A program made the position numbers and the translations under genes. Below, in pieces: positions 1-13,015 of a DNA stretch of 64,000 nucleotides. Source of the DNA: Cryoendolithus antarcticus (taxonomy: Eukaryota > Ascomycota > Dothideomycetes > Cladosporiales > Cladosporiaceae); assembly GCA_002077065.1 (NCBI GenBank), contig NAJO01000084.1, positions 1-64,000 of the forward strand, read 5' to 3'. The notes under the pieces are model-generated. The model worked only from the letters and a program-made list of their open reading frames with translations, did not search any database and was not told the origin of the DNA. The first letter of the stretch is position 1. Each line of letters begins with the position of its first letter.

Positions 1-2318
1 TCCAAACAGGCATGATCGGAAAATTGTAAAGGAAGAGGGAGTGACGCGACCTGCATATCCTTGGCGCAGAGGGTGAAAGCATGCATTTACGCAAGATACA
101 TGTACCTCAGAGGTGCGAAGAGAAGACTAGAAAAGAACATTTCACAATGCAAGATCTTCCGGGGACTCTTACTTAATGGACCAGGCGAGCGTGTGGGGTG
201 GGAAGCCCTCTCAACGTTTCTCTAATAGGTATTGCACCCGACTAAGCTAGGCCGATAACAATGCGCCTTCTCCATCCAGAGCATCTATGCAACTAAGTTA
301 CCCATGCTACACCTCATAAAATCCTGCATTCAGGGTATGCAGATACATAGACCTGTGTCTCGACGCTTGTGCGGGGCAGATATTTTGCACGCACGGATGT
401 GTGACGGAATGTGGCGCGTGGAGAACATCGGGCAGGGACATCGGCCGAGTCGAAGTGCTTGCTCAATAGGATCTTAGCCTTCACTTGACAGCTGAGGTAA
501 TACCAATGTAGGCCTTCAGTGTGAGTGCTGTGACTTGGAGATGATCAGGCTCTCTCCCATCTCGATGGGCGTGTGCACACTTGAGCAGGGACTCCGGATC
601 GTCTGTACTTCCGTTACATAGTGCAAGAGGCATGTTAAGAACGAGCACATCGAAAGTCGGGCGCCACGCACTATTGCAACAAGAGACATTAGCCTCTTCT
701 GATCGTCGAGAGTGGAGCTCCAGCAGGTCACTTCAACACTCGAACTCGGCGCTGCGAGGGGTATATCTGCAGCTGCTCCGAGATGTCCCCGATCGGCATG
801 GTAGACATAAAGCCGGTAAAACGTCGGCGTAGGGATAGCTGCCCCTAGGATGGTCTTTAGAGAGCGGTCGACACTAGGAATGAACCACGCATTTCAGTCT
901 CTGCCTGCCACGTGAACACATGAGAGATGATCGTGCCTGGAAATGGGTATTGATGATTACATGCGCTCCACCGGCTGTTGACTTGAACATAGCGTATATC
1001 TCTGGAAGGTAGAGGTGCTTGATCAAGTCAGGTATGTCCAAGTCGTCTTGCGATGGATTGGTACGCCATTTCCGCACTGTAAATCCATACCTGTCGAGAT
1101 CGAAGCTGCATTCCTGACTGCGAATATCCGTCACCCGTTCAGGCACCGTGCTTTCCACACAAGGTCCAAGGAACGCTGTCCTGGCGCTGATTGTATCAAG
1201 TGGAAGGGCTTCTCGCACCTATATAGCCGTAGTCTCTCAAGATGTTCGAAGCTCACGGTCTCATGTAGCGGCGATACTCGCCAATGTCTGACAAGAGTGT
1301 TTCCTGGCGCGAGCCACCTGGAGGACATGCTCAAATGGAAGACAGGGATACAAATTGTTAATTTGCGTATCGATAGGAGACAGGTGGTATCTCGAGAACG
1401 CGTCCGTAGCGAAATGTATCGGACTTGTGATAGAATGCCTGTCCATAGATTCGGCCGGGGCGCCTAATGTTCCGTAACCACTACCGCTTCGCTATGAGGG
1501 CCGAGTATCGCAGGCGGTCTATGTAATCTTCGCAGCCAAGTTTGCAACGCCATCTGTCGTTCGACCGAAATCACTTTTCGCAAATGGCACACATCATACA
1601 GTTGAAGGACTCCGATGTTTGATAGAAGCGATAAGCTCAAGTCTTTTACATGTGTCTTGGGTCCATTGATTTCAGTCTCGCATGGTCTGCGCGCAAGGTT
1701 CGTGTAGAACACGCACGAGAGAGAACCGCGCCCAAAGTCGGGACCCGGCATCAATGGGCTCGCGACACCGAGCTGGCGGCCGAAATTGGACACAACGTTG
1801 CTGTAAGATGTCGAGCTCATTCACGATTGTCGGATGAAGCACCGATATCTTGGAGGACGACAGAGGCAATCTTAGCTGAAGCCCGGAAAAGGACTGTCAT
1901 ATATACAGCGGGGTGCAGGTGGTCACCGAATATTCCACTTGACAAGGGTATCTGATTGCTCTGCAAAAGCTGAGATTTCGCCTCATCAAGCCTGGAAGTC
2001 ACCTCAAATAGGCGGTGTGTTAGAAATTGGCGCTAGCAGGCGTTCCGTGACCACTTGCACCGCTCTATGTACAAGATCCCCGAAAGCTTGACTTTCCTTT
2101 TCCCTCGGCCCCGACACCGAACACATGCTCTATTATGCTAGAGACTGACTCGCCTCGGAGACTCGTCGCCGAAGTCTAGCAGCTCAACGAGTACTCGCCT
2201 GTTATCGACCATCAACTATAATATTGTTCTTCTACCGCCATCTGGGTTCTCGCGCCGGCTAGTTCTAAGTGCATTGCTCTCTCCATCTTCCACAACACAC
2301 GTACGTAGTTGAAGCCAA
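1..2318. other. Gene-poor stretch, nothing supported
   Basis: I see only short, mutually overlapping open frames on both strands with no family motif, no good splice pairing and no biased amino-acid composition. It may be decayed intergenic or transposon-derived DNA. Confidence 0.5.
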
Positions 2319-2606
2319 ATGCCGGAGGACGGGGCCAGCGCTATTACACAAGAGGAAGAGTGGGTCATCGTTGATCTGATTACCTACGAATGCAACGGCA
2401 AACTGGGGGACGTATCGAAGGGCGAAGATGAGAAAGAAAAAGTGGTTACAACAGAGATAACAGCGACTGGGCGAGCTCTTGTGGGAAACGATGGTAAGGG
2501 AATAAGCTGAACAAAAGCACGTTCTCATTAGCTAATGATTCTAGAGACAGGAAGAGGAAATGTACCTGGAGTGATGAGATTCGGTATCATGCTATCGGCT
2601 TATTAA
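2319..2606 (+). CDS. Possible small two-exon gene, unknown function
   Basis: An acidic open frame (2319-2493) meets a good fungal donor GTAAGG at 2494. A branch-like GCTAATG and an acceptor CAG at 2550 give a 57-nt intron, and the second exon ends at 2606. The spliced product would be 76 aa, rich in Glu/Lys/Asp in the first half, with no recognised domain, signal peptide or membrane segment. The intron signals are the main support. The gene is very short and could be a leftover exon of something larger. No function is proposed. Confidence 0.25.
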
Positions 2607-4846
2607 ATGTATAGAACATCGCGTACCGGAAACTTTGCGTCTCGTAGCCACAATACACATGGGACTGGGCGTGTTATAGAACTCTGCTAAGGCGATTTGT
2701 AGTACAATTGACCACTATGAATTATCAGGCTTGCACATAGTATGAATCATCAATCTGATCTACTCGCGGAATCTTGTCACAACGCGAATACGTATAACAG
2801 AGTTTCCAACATGCCCAGACATTGGACCGAAGTCCAAAGATCATAGGCCACCGCCGATCCGTGTGAATAGTAGCATGCATAACAGCAGCGGTGATAGCAA
2901 CCGCACTCCCATGATGAATAGTGCGAGCAACATCATACTCGCGAGTAAACATACGACTAAATATGCTCCAACAACGCCATATCCCCGGAATCGGATCCCA
3001 AAACGCCGTGAGTGCTATATAGAACCTGCCTGGCCGGCGCAAGTACCTAATGATCAAGGAGGCATAGACATCAAGGCTAAGAGATCGCGTACACAGAACT
3101 AGATCAGTGCTATAATCCAAAGTATCACAGTACGACGTAGACAACATAATCCAACGCGTTAGCCTAATCGCTCTCAGCCGTCCCTGTGCTTATCTGACCC
3201 TGTTATGGACGTCTGTGTCTCAGTGAAAGCGAGCTCTGGCGAAGTGGGCATCTAGGGCAATCATAGCCGTATCGTCCTAACCACCAACATAAAACCACGT
3301 AAGTTACAACCTAGAGTCTAACATGAAAGGTAGGTGTCAGGGTCCTAGAGCTATGATGAACCATCTTTGAGATATCAAGAACGATGCAGGAAATGTGTAA
3401 CCATGTTAAAAATTCATGACGCATGCATGAAAGCGGGAGTAAAAGGTCTATGCGCTATAGTAGGTCTTACAAACTATAGTAATTCAACAGCCATCACTCC
3501 AGATCCGTTGATAATGTGGCGGATGGGATTCGGCGAATTCGCAGAGATCGGTGACCTCCTAGGACCCGGTTCCTACGCCATGGAACGAGTCCCGCTATAC
3601 CAGCAGTTCCTTTTCTTAGAATGGCATGCTTTCACATGATGGTAGAATTTGTATCGTGGTCATCCGCATGTACTGGGAGACCGCGACAGAGCTACCCTAC
3701 TTGTGCCTATATGGAGCTAATGCGACACTATCAAGTGCCTCCCATCTCTATGAATGCCCCGAACGAGATGCCTGGGCCAAAGCTAATCGAAGGATGCGCC
3801 TGCAGAATCACACCATAGCAGCATTTCAAGCGATCTTCACGTGTCGGTAAGCGTGTGCGGCATGCACGCTAATCGCCGACCGCGACCGTCCGGAGCTGCA
3901 CTCTGCCTGTAAGGATCAATGAATCGTCTTCCTAGTAGAGTGTATCCCTTGGATGCACACTATCGACCGCTACGGGCATCTTGAGCATGCAAGACCTAAG
4001 ACCGTTAGGCAAGGCCCCCTCGATCTCCGCGGAGAGGGCGAAGTCTGTTCTGGTCAGTGTCCCACACCTTCTATCGGTGATTGAGCTTCAGATTATATTA
4101 GGCCGAAGACGTTGCCCGACACTAAGTCATGCACACATATTCGATTCACATTCGAAGTCGCTGCACATGGCTGCTGTCGCAGCTAGTCAGTGTGAAAGCG
4201 TCGCTATGGCGCATAGAGAGACGCGAACGATCGCTGGAGGTGAGGGGAGTGAGAGCGTCCTCCAAGCTTGGGTGGAATCTAGCCCGAGGCTCGAACTCCT
4301 TGGCGGGAGCAATGGTTTCCCCGTTGCTGCACCCGCCCCTAAACACACGGTGAGACTCAAGTACTCGACGAATTCTGCTCCATGTGCAAAAGAATCCAAT
4401 TCCACTGGTCAGGTCAATGAAAGGCAAGCCAGTGAGCATCTGCTGTCTTCAAACCCCTTGAGACTCTGACCCTGAACGAGACCGAGCTGTGTTACAATTA
4501 ACCTCTTCTTGACAACAACCTGTGGGTCGGCGAGTCCGTCGGCCACTTCTTGCTAATATGACAACCACCGCGCTGCCAGTGCATTTCTGGGATGTCAAAC
4601 CATGCCGCCGCGGACGATTTTACCCGTCGAGCTCGCTGCGCCGGTCAACGCTGAGACTATATGTCCGGAAAATCGCCGAGCCTCGGTCGTGTGATCCCGT
4701 ACGTGATTACGCACAGACCATGGGCCAGCGGTGCATGATCCGTGCGTTCGGTTGGTTATGTTTGCTTCAACTACGCTCCACACCTTCCATCAATTACATC
4801 CGCTTGTCAACCCTGGCTTTCTCCTCAAAAGCTGCACTAGAGCTTC
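2607..4846. other. No confident gene; one weak open frame at 3981-4469
   Basis: The plus-strand frame 3981-4469 (162 codons, Ser/Ala-rich in its second half) could be part of the decayed locus immediately downstream, but I cannot connect the two by splicing. The rest shows only overlapping short frames. Confidence 0.35.
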
Positions 4847-4849
4847 GTG

Positions 4850-5352
4850 ATGCTGTCGACGGAACGCAACGCACTCGCGCCCCCACGGGAATGGCTACGG
4901 CAAATTCTTGGACGCATGAACGACAATACCTCGGTAAAGTCGTTTGACATGGCTCACCACTTCGCTTCAGGGTTCTACGACGCTCTCACTTCGGCCGGTG
5001 ACAACGCAAGTCCACGGCAGCACTTGCGCTTGAGTTTCGCGACTTCTGCCTCGCGCTTCGCGAGCTTGCAGAGGACACTGCGGCTGGACTCGTTGAACTC
5101 GAGCACCTCGTCGCCGAATCGCCCGAATTGTTCCCTACTGCCGACATCGATGCTATCAAAAAAGGAATTGTGCGGCTGAGGACAGAGCTAGGCGGTGGCT
5201 GTGGGTCAAATTGTGCCGCGAACATTGGAGAGTGCTCTTGTAGCAGAGCTACACGACGCTTTACTGCCTTCTGCAAATCCCACCCTTCACTCCGTCCGTA
5301 TGGCGTGGAAGACATGCATGCTAGCTGCATGATCGATCCCTATCAGATCTGA
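4850..5352 (+). pseudogene. Frameshifted gene remnant, unknown function
   Basis: Two protein-like segments lie in different frames. From ATG 4850 one frame reads a plausible N-terminus through about 5030. The adjacent frame then reads a charged helical segment (Leu/Glu/Ala-rich, with ...ALRELAEDT... and ...LVELEHLVAESPE...) to the stop at 5352. The switch near 5030 needs a net 1-nt shift, and no intron of fungal length fits between the halves, so a frameshift is the simplest reading. The helical part resembles a leucine-rich amphipathic or coiled-coil region. Family not recognised. Confidence 0.3.
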
Positions 5353-8276
5353 TTGCAATCAGTTTGAAAGGCCAGTGGCCAAGGAGTTCTCAAGAGGCAA
5401 ACTGCGTCAGTCACAAGCGCGTTGACAAAACCGATCATGTGCTGACGCGGAACGCCTGAAGACGGCGATGAGATGGAGTTGCGGCTCGTCTATTCCTCAA
5501 CAGGGAGCTACGTTCATCGATCATGTTCTCTGAGAGTGGGGCACATAGATGGGCGACAATACGTCCCTACGTCGATAGCGAAGCAACGTCTCATTCTCGA
5601 ATTGTCTCGTATTAACTCAACTGACCTTGCTCAGCGCTTTGGACTACTTAGCTCAGATGCAGCCCCGTGAATCAGAGGGAAAACAGGTTTTGGTCACTAA
5701 GTCTCGCGCTGTCGTTGCTAGGTACGTCGTGTCAAGATCATCCTTCGCGGTGGCGTAAGTCTAATCGCTAATGGACATTGCCCGCCAATGCAATGATCAA
5801 TACAGCACACAAGTAGGCTTACTACAATCGCATGATAGTACTGTCCTGCATAAAGGTCTGCACTTCGTACTGAGGACGCTAAATGCAATCTTTCCAGAAG
5901 TATGCCGCGAATAAGGGTCCAACTAGAGACTCACATCGCGGTATGTTCTCCTCATTAGGACCCCATCGTGCTTAGATTTAAGTCTGTCTTACTCCTGAGA
6001 GCTGATCGAAATGTTAGCGTAGGCCCTAGCAGTTCTAAGTGATATATGCACATTCGTTCTATAGTGTCTCCAAAGCTGCCATACAAACAGAGCTATAAGT
6101 ATCCCAGATGTAAAGCCTGCGATAACGATTCCGGAAATTCGGTTGATACTGTCTAATTGCTTGGGCATGCTAGTATTGACAGATGCCGGATTCCAAGCCA
6201 TATTTCTAGGCAGCGCGCTTTGACAAATCACTACAAGATGTCTGTAAGGGATGCATGTAGTCTTCTCGATCGCAAGTGTTATGAAAAAGAATCAAGTCTC
6301 CGTTAGGTTTCGGCCTTGGCGTATACATGGCCATGATGTCGGGCCTTCGCGTCCTCCGGGTTTGCCGACATACTGCACTCCTCTCGTCCGAAAGGTAGCG
6401 TGTCTCTTGGGCCCCTCGGACCCCGTTCTATCAACCTTAGCGAACAGAGCCTTGCACGGGTGTGAGCCTTGTCCTGGAGGGGTAATTAGCCGCTGTGGTT
6501 GTGAGACATAGCAGAAACTGCTCGGAAACTATCAATCTGCTACCGTGCTACTTGGTCTCCTTCGTCGCCACACGCGGAGTGCTATCGCGTTACCTCTGTT
6601 GCCTTCGCGGGAAGTAGTCGAATAGCGATAGGTTCTCATTTGACCTACTCGCCCGTGCAGTCCTCCCTTGCGACGGTGCGACGACGTTGTCCAAAGTCAC
6701 CGATACGAAAACTATGACCAAAGCTGACAGAACAACGTACAGTGATTGAGCTCCTATGCTGTTCTCGTCGAAAAGGTGGTTTCTGGTAAGCATTCGCTAC
6801 GTTCCAACGTGAAGCTCCCACTTGCTCTCCCAAGTAGGTACTCGACAGCAACACGATACAAAATGTCGCGAAATCTCTCGCGCCGTTAGAACTAGGCGAT
6901 GCGGCAGAGCTCGTAGTGTAGTCGTGTAAGTGAAAGGGAGTACTAGTGTCCTGTGTCGCAGCTCGAAAATAGAGGCCGGCCTTGGTGCATCGAAATATGG
7001 CACTTTACTTGTGTTGATAACCTGGCAGTAGCTTTGCATACATATCAAGAATACATCGTACATTAGTCATTGGTCTCTAGGTACAAGCCCATGTCACCGG
7101 ATCTGCTCCGTGTATGTGTCAGATATTATCCACCGGAAGTGAGGGTTCCACATAGGTCAGAGTGACCGAATACGGAGATGTGTCATCAGTCGCTTCGGCA
7201 GTGAACTCACTTCCACCTGCACGTAAGCTCCTACAGCAGGTTTAGACGAGCACAGGAGCGGCTGTGAGGAGCTAGTGCGGTGTTGCATTCGTTATTGCCT
7301 TGATACCTGGAGATTTGACCCCACAGAGTATCAGCTTGTCATCGACGATGACGCATAAATAGCACGGAGGACATTTTTTAGGAATATCGGCCGCATGTAT
7401 CGGCTACATGCTCGAGATGACTCACCCGATATATTTGTATTGCATGTGCTCTCTTAGTCTACTTGACCCGAACACGACAACTCCGTAGCTTACAACCTAT
7501 GCGGACTCTGTACACCGGACTTGGAGCTCCCGCTGCCAGGACTGTGCATATACGTATACGCGGATTGCCGCACAAACTGAAGGCACATTGCATGCAAGCC
7601 CCCAGACCGTCTGGCTTGCTTCCAGACCCTTCGGTCCGAAATGTTTCTTCATGAGCTACGAACCGTTTGACCAATGCATCGTATCATCTATAGCCCAACG
7701 AACATGCGAAACAAACGCATATTACGATCGATACGACGTCACTACCGCGGGTTCGAGGCAGGGCCGCACGCTTTCAGTGCATAACATAATGCATTCAAGA
7801 TGATCAGCGCAAAGGTCTGGCATGAAATGACGCTCTCTACCTAAAGCTAGAGATCGATTGAACAGAAGCACCTTCAATTTCAAGGTAAAGTCAATTAAAC
7901 TCTCTCCCACCACATTTCTAAGCTAGAACATACGAATATTGCGGACTGTGCCGTGGATATTGTATTGAATTACGACAGGGCAATTTATTCAAGTATTCGA
8001 TTTACGTCCCGTTCAGTAAGCCGCGTATCTAACATGATGTATTGAGTTTCAATAAGGAACTCGCGATATCTGATGAAGAAGATGCACATAACGAAAATGT
8101 CGCTGTGTACCAAGTCATTATCTATCAATTGCATACAGAGCCGGAGATATCTCTGAAGGCGAAGACTATGGCGGTGTCGCTGATACTGTTCTATCACAGC
8201 ACCCTAGCTATAGGCATACTTTGCTTTCATCTACAACTGTGCCTATACGACTACCGTCGTAAGGACCCACTCCCCC
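5353..8276. other. Gene-poor stretch, nothing supported
   Basis: Many short frames on both strands overlap without coding character. I see no tRNA-like, rRNA-like or domain-bearing sequence. Confidence 0.45.
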
Positions 8277-8673
8277 TCTTTCACGATCTGAGTCGTGAGT
8301 TACAAGGGTCAGACTCATTCTGCAGAGAGCAAGTCGATCTGGGGTACAGAGGGTTATCGAGGGATGCTAGCAGAGTGCACAAGTGGTCTGGGAGAGTGAT
8401 TTCCAATCAATCACTATGAAAAAGGAGTTGAACACGAGAGGAGCTGAGCGCATCTCTCGCGTGCTTCATAACTATAAGAGTCGTCCATGATCAGGCATGA
8501 TCAGGGCGAAAAGGATCCCAATGGGTAGGGGTCAATCTGATGCTGATCCAGATGGCTCGATTTCAGTCTGATCCAAGGGTTTCACGTGACATCGGCGGCT
8601 GTGTTTCATCTGCTAGACCCTTGTGAAACAATCGTGGGGCCGCTGGCTGTAACAGCCTGCTTGAATCTTAACA
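8277..8673 (-). repeat. LTR-like dispersed repeat, copy A (inverted)
   Basis: Read on the minus strand this begins TGTTAAG at 8673. It aligns along its length with copy C (48910-49344) and in its second half with copy B (20845-21044). Shared patches include CACAGCCGCC, a GATCATGCCTGATCA-like block, ACGACTCTTATAG, a GCGAGAGATGC block, CTCGTGTTCAACTC and CAGACCACTTGTGCAC. A TGTTA start with a TAACA-like end at about 400 bp is typical of a retrotransposon LTR. No internal region follows, so it looks like a solo LTR. Confidence 0.7.
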
Positions 8674-9110
8674 CTCTCCTTACCACGTTGCTGCTAATTA
8701 CAGCAAGTACGGGAGGCTCGCGTGGCTAGGGATGACGTGTGTTACCGCGCCAAGAATTCACCTACCTGACCAAGATATCGTGATAAGCAGGTCGCATACG
8801 TGTTAGAGTCCTGATTACGAGGCGGCTGTTTAGTGAAGGATGAGTACTCAGTCCTAATTTACAAACAAAGACAAGAATTACCAACAACCCCACCTACCTT
8901 TAAGCCCAGATGATTATGGCATTTTATGTGAGATTGATGCAGTCTACAATCCTTGCATAAGTAGTGTTTGCCCCTTCGAAGAGTAGTGATTACTGTGCAT
9001 AGTAAGGTGTCTGCTAAGCCGTTATGCACCAACTTATATAAATGGTCCCTACTCCGCTACCAGTGTTCCTATCGCCAAACTGTGTCTAGTACACAGCGGA
9101 CACGCACCAC
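8674..9110. other. Intergenic, nothing seen
   Basis: No coding or repeat structure could be supported here. Confidence 0.4.
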
Positions 9111-9761
9111 ATGAGACTACGAAGCTTTGCGCTAGAACACTCACAGAGTGTCCGACGAGGCAACGGTATCCATCGAGCTAACATTCGACCAACTCGCCGG
9201 GGGAATTGGTATTATGGAGTCAACGTTCGACCAAAACAATTTCCTCGTGCTCTGAAACCTAGGAAGGAGATTGACGAGATAGTGAGTATAGCGAAAAGCC
9301 TCCACATCTCGGGTCTGCCTAGGAACGTCGCGAAGTTAGAGCTACAGGGATGGTTAACAAAAGTCATCGACTCTTCGTCAGGTAATTGTGATACAGTGAC
9401 AAGGACCCAATGTCCTCGACCCGAGGTCGCAGTCACATTCACAGCTAATGCGAGCGACGGATCTTTCCCAGTGGATAGAATTACCATACTAGCCAATCGA
9501 CGCGAATGCAAAGCTCATGTCACAATGGCAAATGTGGCGTGCCGTCAGCGCGTATTAGCTAATGCGCAAACGATACCGTTTCGTTACGGGCACCCACAGA
9601 TTAAGGTGAGAAGCTCCGCAATGCAAAGACTAGTCTCTCAGCTAACAGTATTGTCAAAGGTAGAGCCATACGTCGCCCGTGCACTACGACGGGCCGACAT
9701 GCGCCGTGCAGATGATCATCATATAGCACATACTGCGACGCTGCGTAGAAGATCACAGTAG
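9111..9761 (+). CDS. Hypothetical Arg-rich protein, possibly spliced further
   Basis: A 216-codon open frame, basic throughout (many Arg and His at the C-terminus), with a central segment ...ISGLPRNVAKLELQGWL... that resembles an RNA-binding fold only superficially. Its last codons overlap a donor-like GTAGTG; joining to the CAG at about 9808 (52 nt) would extend it by a few tens of residues. No known domain, signal peptide or membrane segment. The frame length alone is only modest evidence, so this may be a remnant. Confidence 0.35.
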   Translation: MRLRSFALEHSQSVRRGNGIHRANIRPTRRGNWYYGVNVRPKQFPRALKPRKEIDEIVSIAKSLHISGLPRNVAKLELQGWLTKVIDSSSGNCDTVTRTQCPRPEVAVTFTANASDGSFPVDRITILANRRECKAHVTMANVACRQRVLANAQTIPFRYGHPQIKVRSSAMQRLVSQLTVLSKVEPYVARALRRADMRRADDHHIAHTATLRRRSQ

Positions 9762-9814
9762 TGATTGTGTCTCTATAAGGAACCTCCTTGCTTGATACAT
9801 GAAGGTCAGTATTG

Positions 9815-12410
9815 GGCGCGACCGTTACCTTACTTGGAGCTCTATCGCAAGATCTAGTACGGTACGGATATGCTTCTTTCGGCATCGTAGTTAGTAACCT
9901 AGTCATAATACGCCTAATCTCACTGATTGCCACATCGCCGCTCCCTACTCTCTTCGACTCATTCGCATATGCTAGCATGTTTCCGTAATTAGTACAGCCA
10001 ATGGCTCGCAACGTAGGCGCTCTACGCTGTCTGTTTCTCGATGCCTAGCATCATCTACGTTAAGAAGGACGCTCTCACCGTTTTTCAGAATGGCACTATA
10101 GGCGACCTGTTCCTGTTCGCTACCACGCTTGCACATCGTGATACGGCTGATTTTGGTCTTGATCATGGCGAGTGATCCGCTCGGTTCGTGACTTCCAGTT
10201 GCCGACCTTCCCTGACAGCGGCAGGAGGTCACTCTCATACAAAAAGCATTCAAAGTCGGCTGATTAGGCGCCTAAGAGGACTTCGAAGTGGGGCGTCGTA
10301 GACGAATCTGCAAGTAAGCAGTTGGCCGTGCGCTCAACCGTTGCCGCGTGTTGTGAGCTCGTAGGATGCCTCAAGGCTATGTTGTGCATACAACATCTGA
10401 AGAAGACACTGCTACGTCGGCTACGATCACCTCGATCCGATACAGCGAGGAAGTACATGTACCAGGCTCCGGACTATGCTCGCGATCAAGCTGAGTGCGC
10501 TCATGCACGCGCTGCCGCCGTCAATTGGTTGATGTCATAGCAATGTCGCAATCCCGCACAGTAGCTTCGAACGAGATAGAACTTAGCTAAGTCATCTGAG
10601 TGGACGAGCTACCCAGGTCTCTATAACCTAGTATTGATTCTAGAGCGTACGACTGGCGGCATCCAAGGGTCGAGACTCGGGTTTCCGAAAGTCCGACCGA
10701 TTTTAGTAAGGATTGTGTAACGTTAGAGATGTTTTGGCTGTAATGTCATCGGAAATCGCCTGCTACTATGAGCAAAGTGGTAAGCTTAACCATAGTCTGC
10801 TAACCCACTTTGCTCGAAAGTACCCGCACACAAGTCGAATCCGAGCCACTTTATTAGGCTATCAAACGACCCACTTGCGCTATTCCTTCGCCGAGTAGAT
10901 CTCCTGTCAGCTGATCTGATCGTGTCATGAACACACAGACCGTATGCGACGCCGTCCTGCTTTTGGTCCACTTCTGCTCTGCTAGTTTGTCCGAAGAATA
11001 CTTGACATGTGACTCGGGCTCTTAGGTCAGTCGGGTCCGCTTGGCAGATGTGTGTGTCCATGATGAGCCACTCGAGTCACTTTCGAGGGCCAAAAGACGG
11101 TTACAACCACAAGTTGTGTAATTGTCTCGGTGGGAGTCGGGCTACGGCGTTGTTAGGTGGAGTAAGGTCTAAAGGTCTATTCACCGGTCATTGAATCTGT
11201 TCTATACCATCATTAGGATCCGGAGGAATTCGGTGTATTGTTGACCAATCATACTCACTATACCGCGTATTGGTGGGGAGTTCAACGTCCCGTGATGATC
11301 TTGATATGCGGGTCGGAGATATAACTCGTGACACTGGAAGCTTACTCCAACGGTAGTATAGCGAGTAGTATATATAGATGAGTTGCGTGACAAGTGCAGC
11401 GTCCATAACCACACAACAGTACAAGATACTCGATCGTCCGCAATGTTTTAATGCCTGTGTCGCAAGTTGCACTACATTACGACTGTAGATGATGCTTGGT
11501 CTCCGGGCGCCGCTGCCGTCGCTAACATTCTTATCGGGTCAGATGTCTCTGTCTTCGCTGCCCTCCCGCACACTTGATCAAATCTTAGCCTTTACGAGCG
11601 AACGCGATAAATGACTCGGGGAAAGGTGGAGTGGTGCTAGTGGAGCATTGCCTAGAACAGGCGGACCCTGTCAATTACGTTGGTCTATAAGACAAGAGCG
11701 GTAGCTTGCTATGCAGCAAGAGCATTAGTGTTATGAACAAGACATAGTAATAGTGCCAGGAATTGTCGACCCGCGACGCCTGCTACTCACTATACTATAG
11801 CACTAGGCAGAGCGCGCTGCTTACTCAAGTGCCATGGTGAAGTGGGCAGGTGGTTACCGAATGTCTGCTTGCATCAAAGGGCCATGAATCCCATTTCCTA
11901 TACACGTAAGACATGACCCGGTCAAGTGGATTGTTCGTTGTCTAGGTAGCTCAGGTGGTGCATCTTCTACCTCGTCCGTACACTTACGTTCGCCATGAAG
12001 AGATCAAGTTACCTGTCGTTCCAGCGCTTACCAATTATTTATTGCCTCTTAGGCAAGCTCGGGAGTATACATCTATTCAGTGTAGATGGGAGGTAGGCCA
12101 AGAGACGTGTAAGCACTTCATCGTGTACCAAGAATGACTAAGAAGGTGCCACTACCCGCATCACCGATGTCGGACCCGAGTATACTTGTGTGCACCCGAG
12201 AGTCATCAATGTTCACTTATAGTGTACCCGCGTAGCGGCAAATATGATGGCATTCCATGCAACGCTACTAACTTAGCTACAGGGCTAAACCGGGACCGTA
12301 TGCCATGGGAAAGGTAGACAAACCTAATGCACACCTGCAGGGTTCATTTGTTGTGCCACCCGAGAAACGATGCACTGAAAGCTGTGGTACACAACCGCTT
12401 GAACGCTCGC
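9815..12410. other. Gene-poor stretch, nothing supported
   Basis: Only short overlapping frames. None carries a recognisable motif or a convincing intron. Confidence 0.45.
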
Positions 12411-12420
12411 GGGTATATAA
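12411..12420 (+). promoter_or_regulatory. TATA-box-like element
   Basis: A TATATAA core lies about 80 bp upstream of the ATG at 12501, a reasonable core-promoter position for the two-exon gene that follows. Confidence 0.4.
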
Positions 12421-12500
12421 AGAAGGATAGATCGCTCACTCACGGTAACTCACACACAGATCGGCGGCGGCATTTTTCCAGGAAGATTTCCTGTGCACCC

Positions 12501-13015
12501 ATGGAGAATTACGTGTTCCCCCAGTCGTACGTGCATCCGGTGCAGAACGTCGGCGACTACCAACAACATTGTGTGTTCACTTTCTCGATTGTTATGCTCG
12601 AGCACTATGCTTACATGACTACGCAGATACTTCAGCGATTTCGAGAGCCTACCAACCGCAGTTGGCGTACCAACCTTCACAGAGCTCGCCCGATAGCACA
12701 CCACAGTCGCACCCCGGAGAGAATGTCGGACAAGACCCATCAGCGAGCGAGTCACAAGAGGATACCGGGCATTCGGTAGACGATCCAATTCGTGTAACGC
12801 GAGACGTTCTCATGGGTCAGCGTAAGCTTGATGAAGACCTGAAAAGGGTAGCGGTTCGTGGGGATCGCGCGCAATCGGAAAGAAACTCAATTCTCGACAA
12901 CGAGAATAGGGTTCTTGCTCCTCAACAACTGTTTGCGTCGATGTGGGAACATAAGAATGAAGAACCAGGGAACAGGAGCACGACAAAGCATGCTGTCGTG
13001 GACACTACTAGATAG
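12501..13015 (+). CDS. Small Tyr/Gln/Pro/Ser-rich two-exon protein, unknown
   Basis: Exon 1 is 12501-12570 and exon 2 is 12627-13015. The 56-nt intron (GTGTGT...TACGCAG, branch-like TTACATGAC) is in phase 1, and splicing joins a Tyr/Gln/Val-rich N-terminus smoothly to a YQPQLAYQPSQSSP-type low-complexity stretch. The product is 152 aa: a disordered first half, then an acidic Ser/Glu region, then a charged, probably helical segment (...LMGQRKLDEDLKRV...). No signal peptide or membrane span. The compositional continuity across the splice is good evidence that the gene is or was real. Function unknown; a small disordered regulator or orphan gene is possible. Confidence 0.6.

Noticed and set aside
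7740..7765. tRNA-like GGTTCGAG box
   Set aside because: No acceptor stem or anticodon arm can be folded around it.
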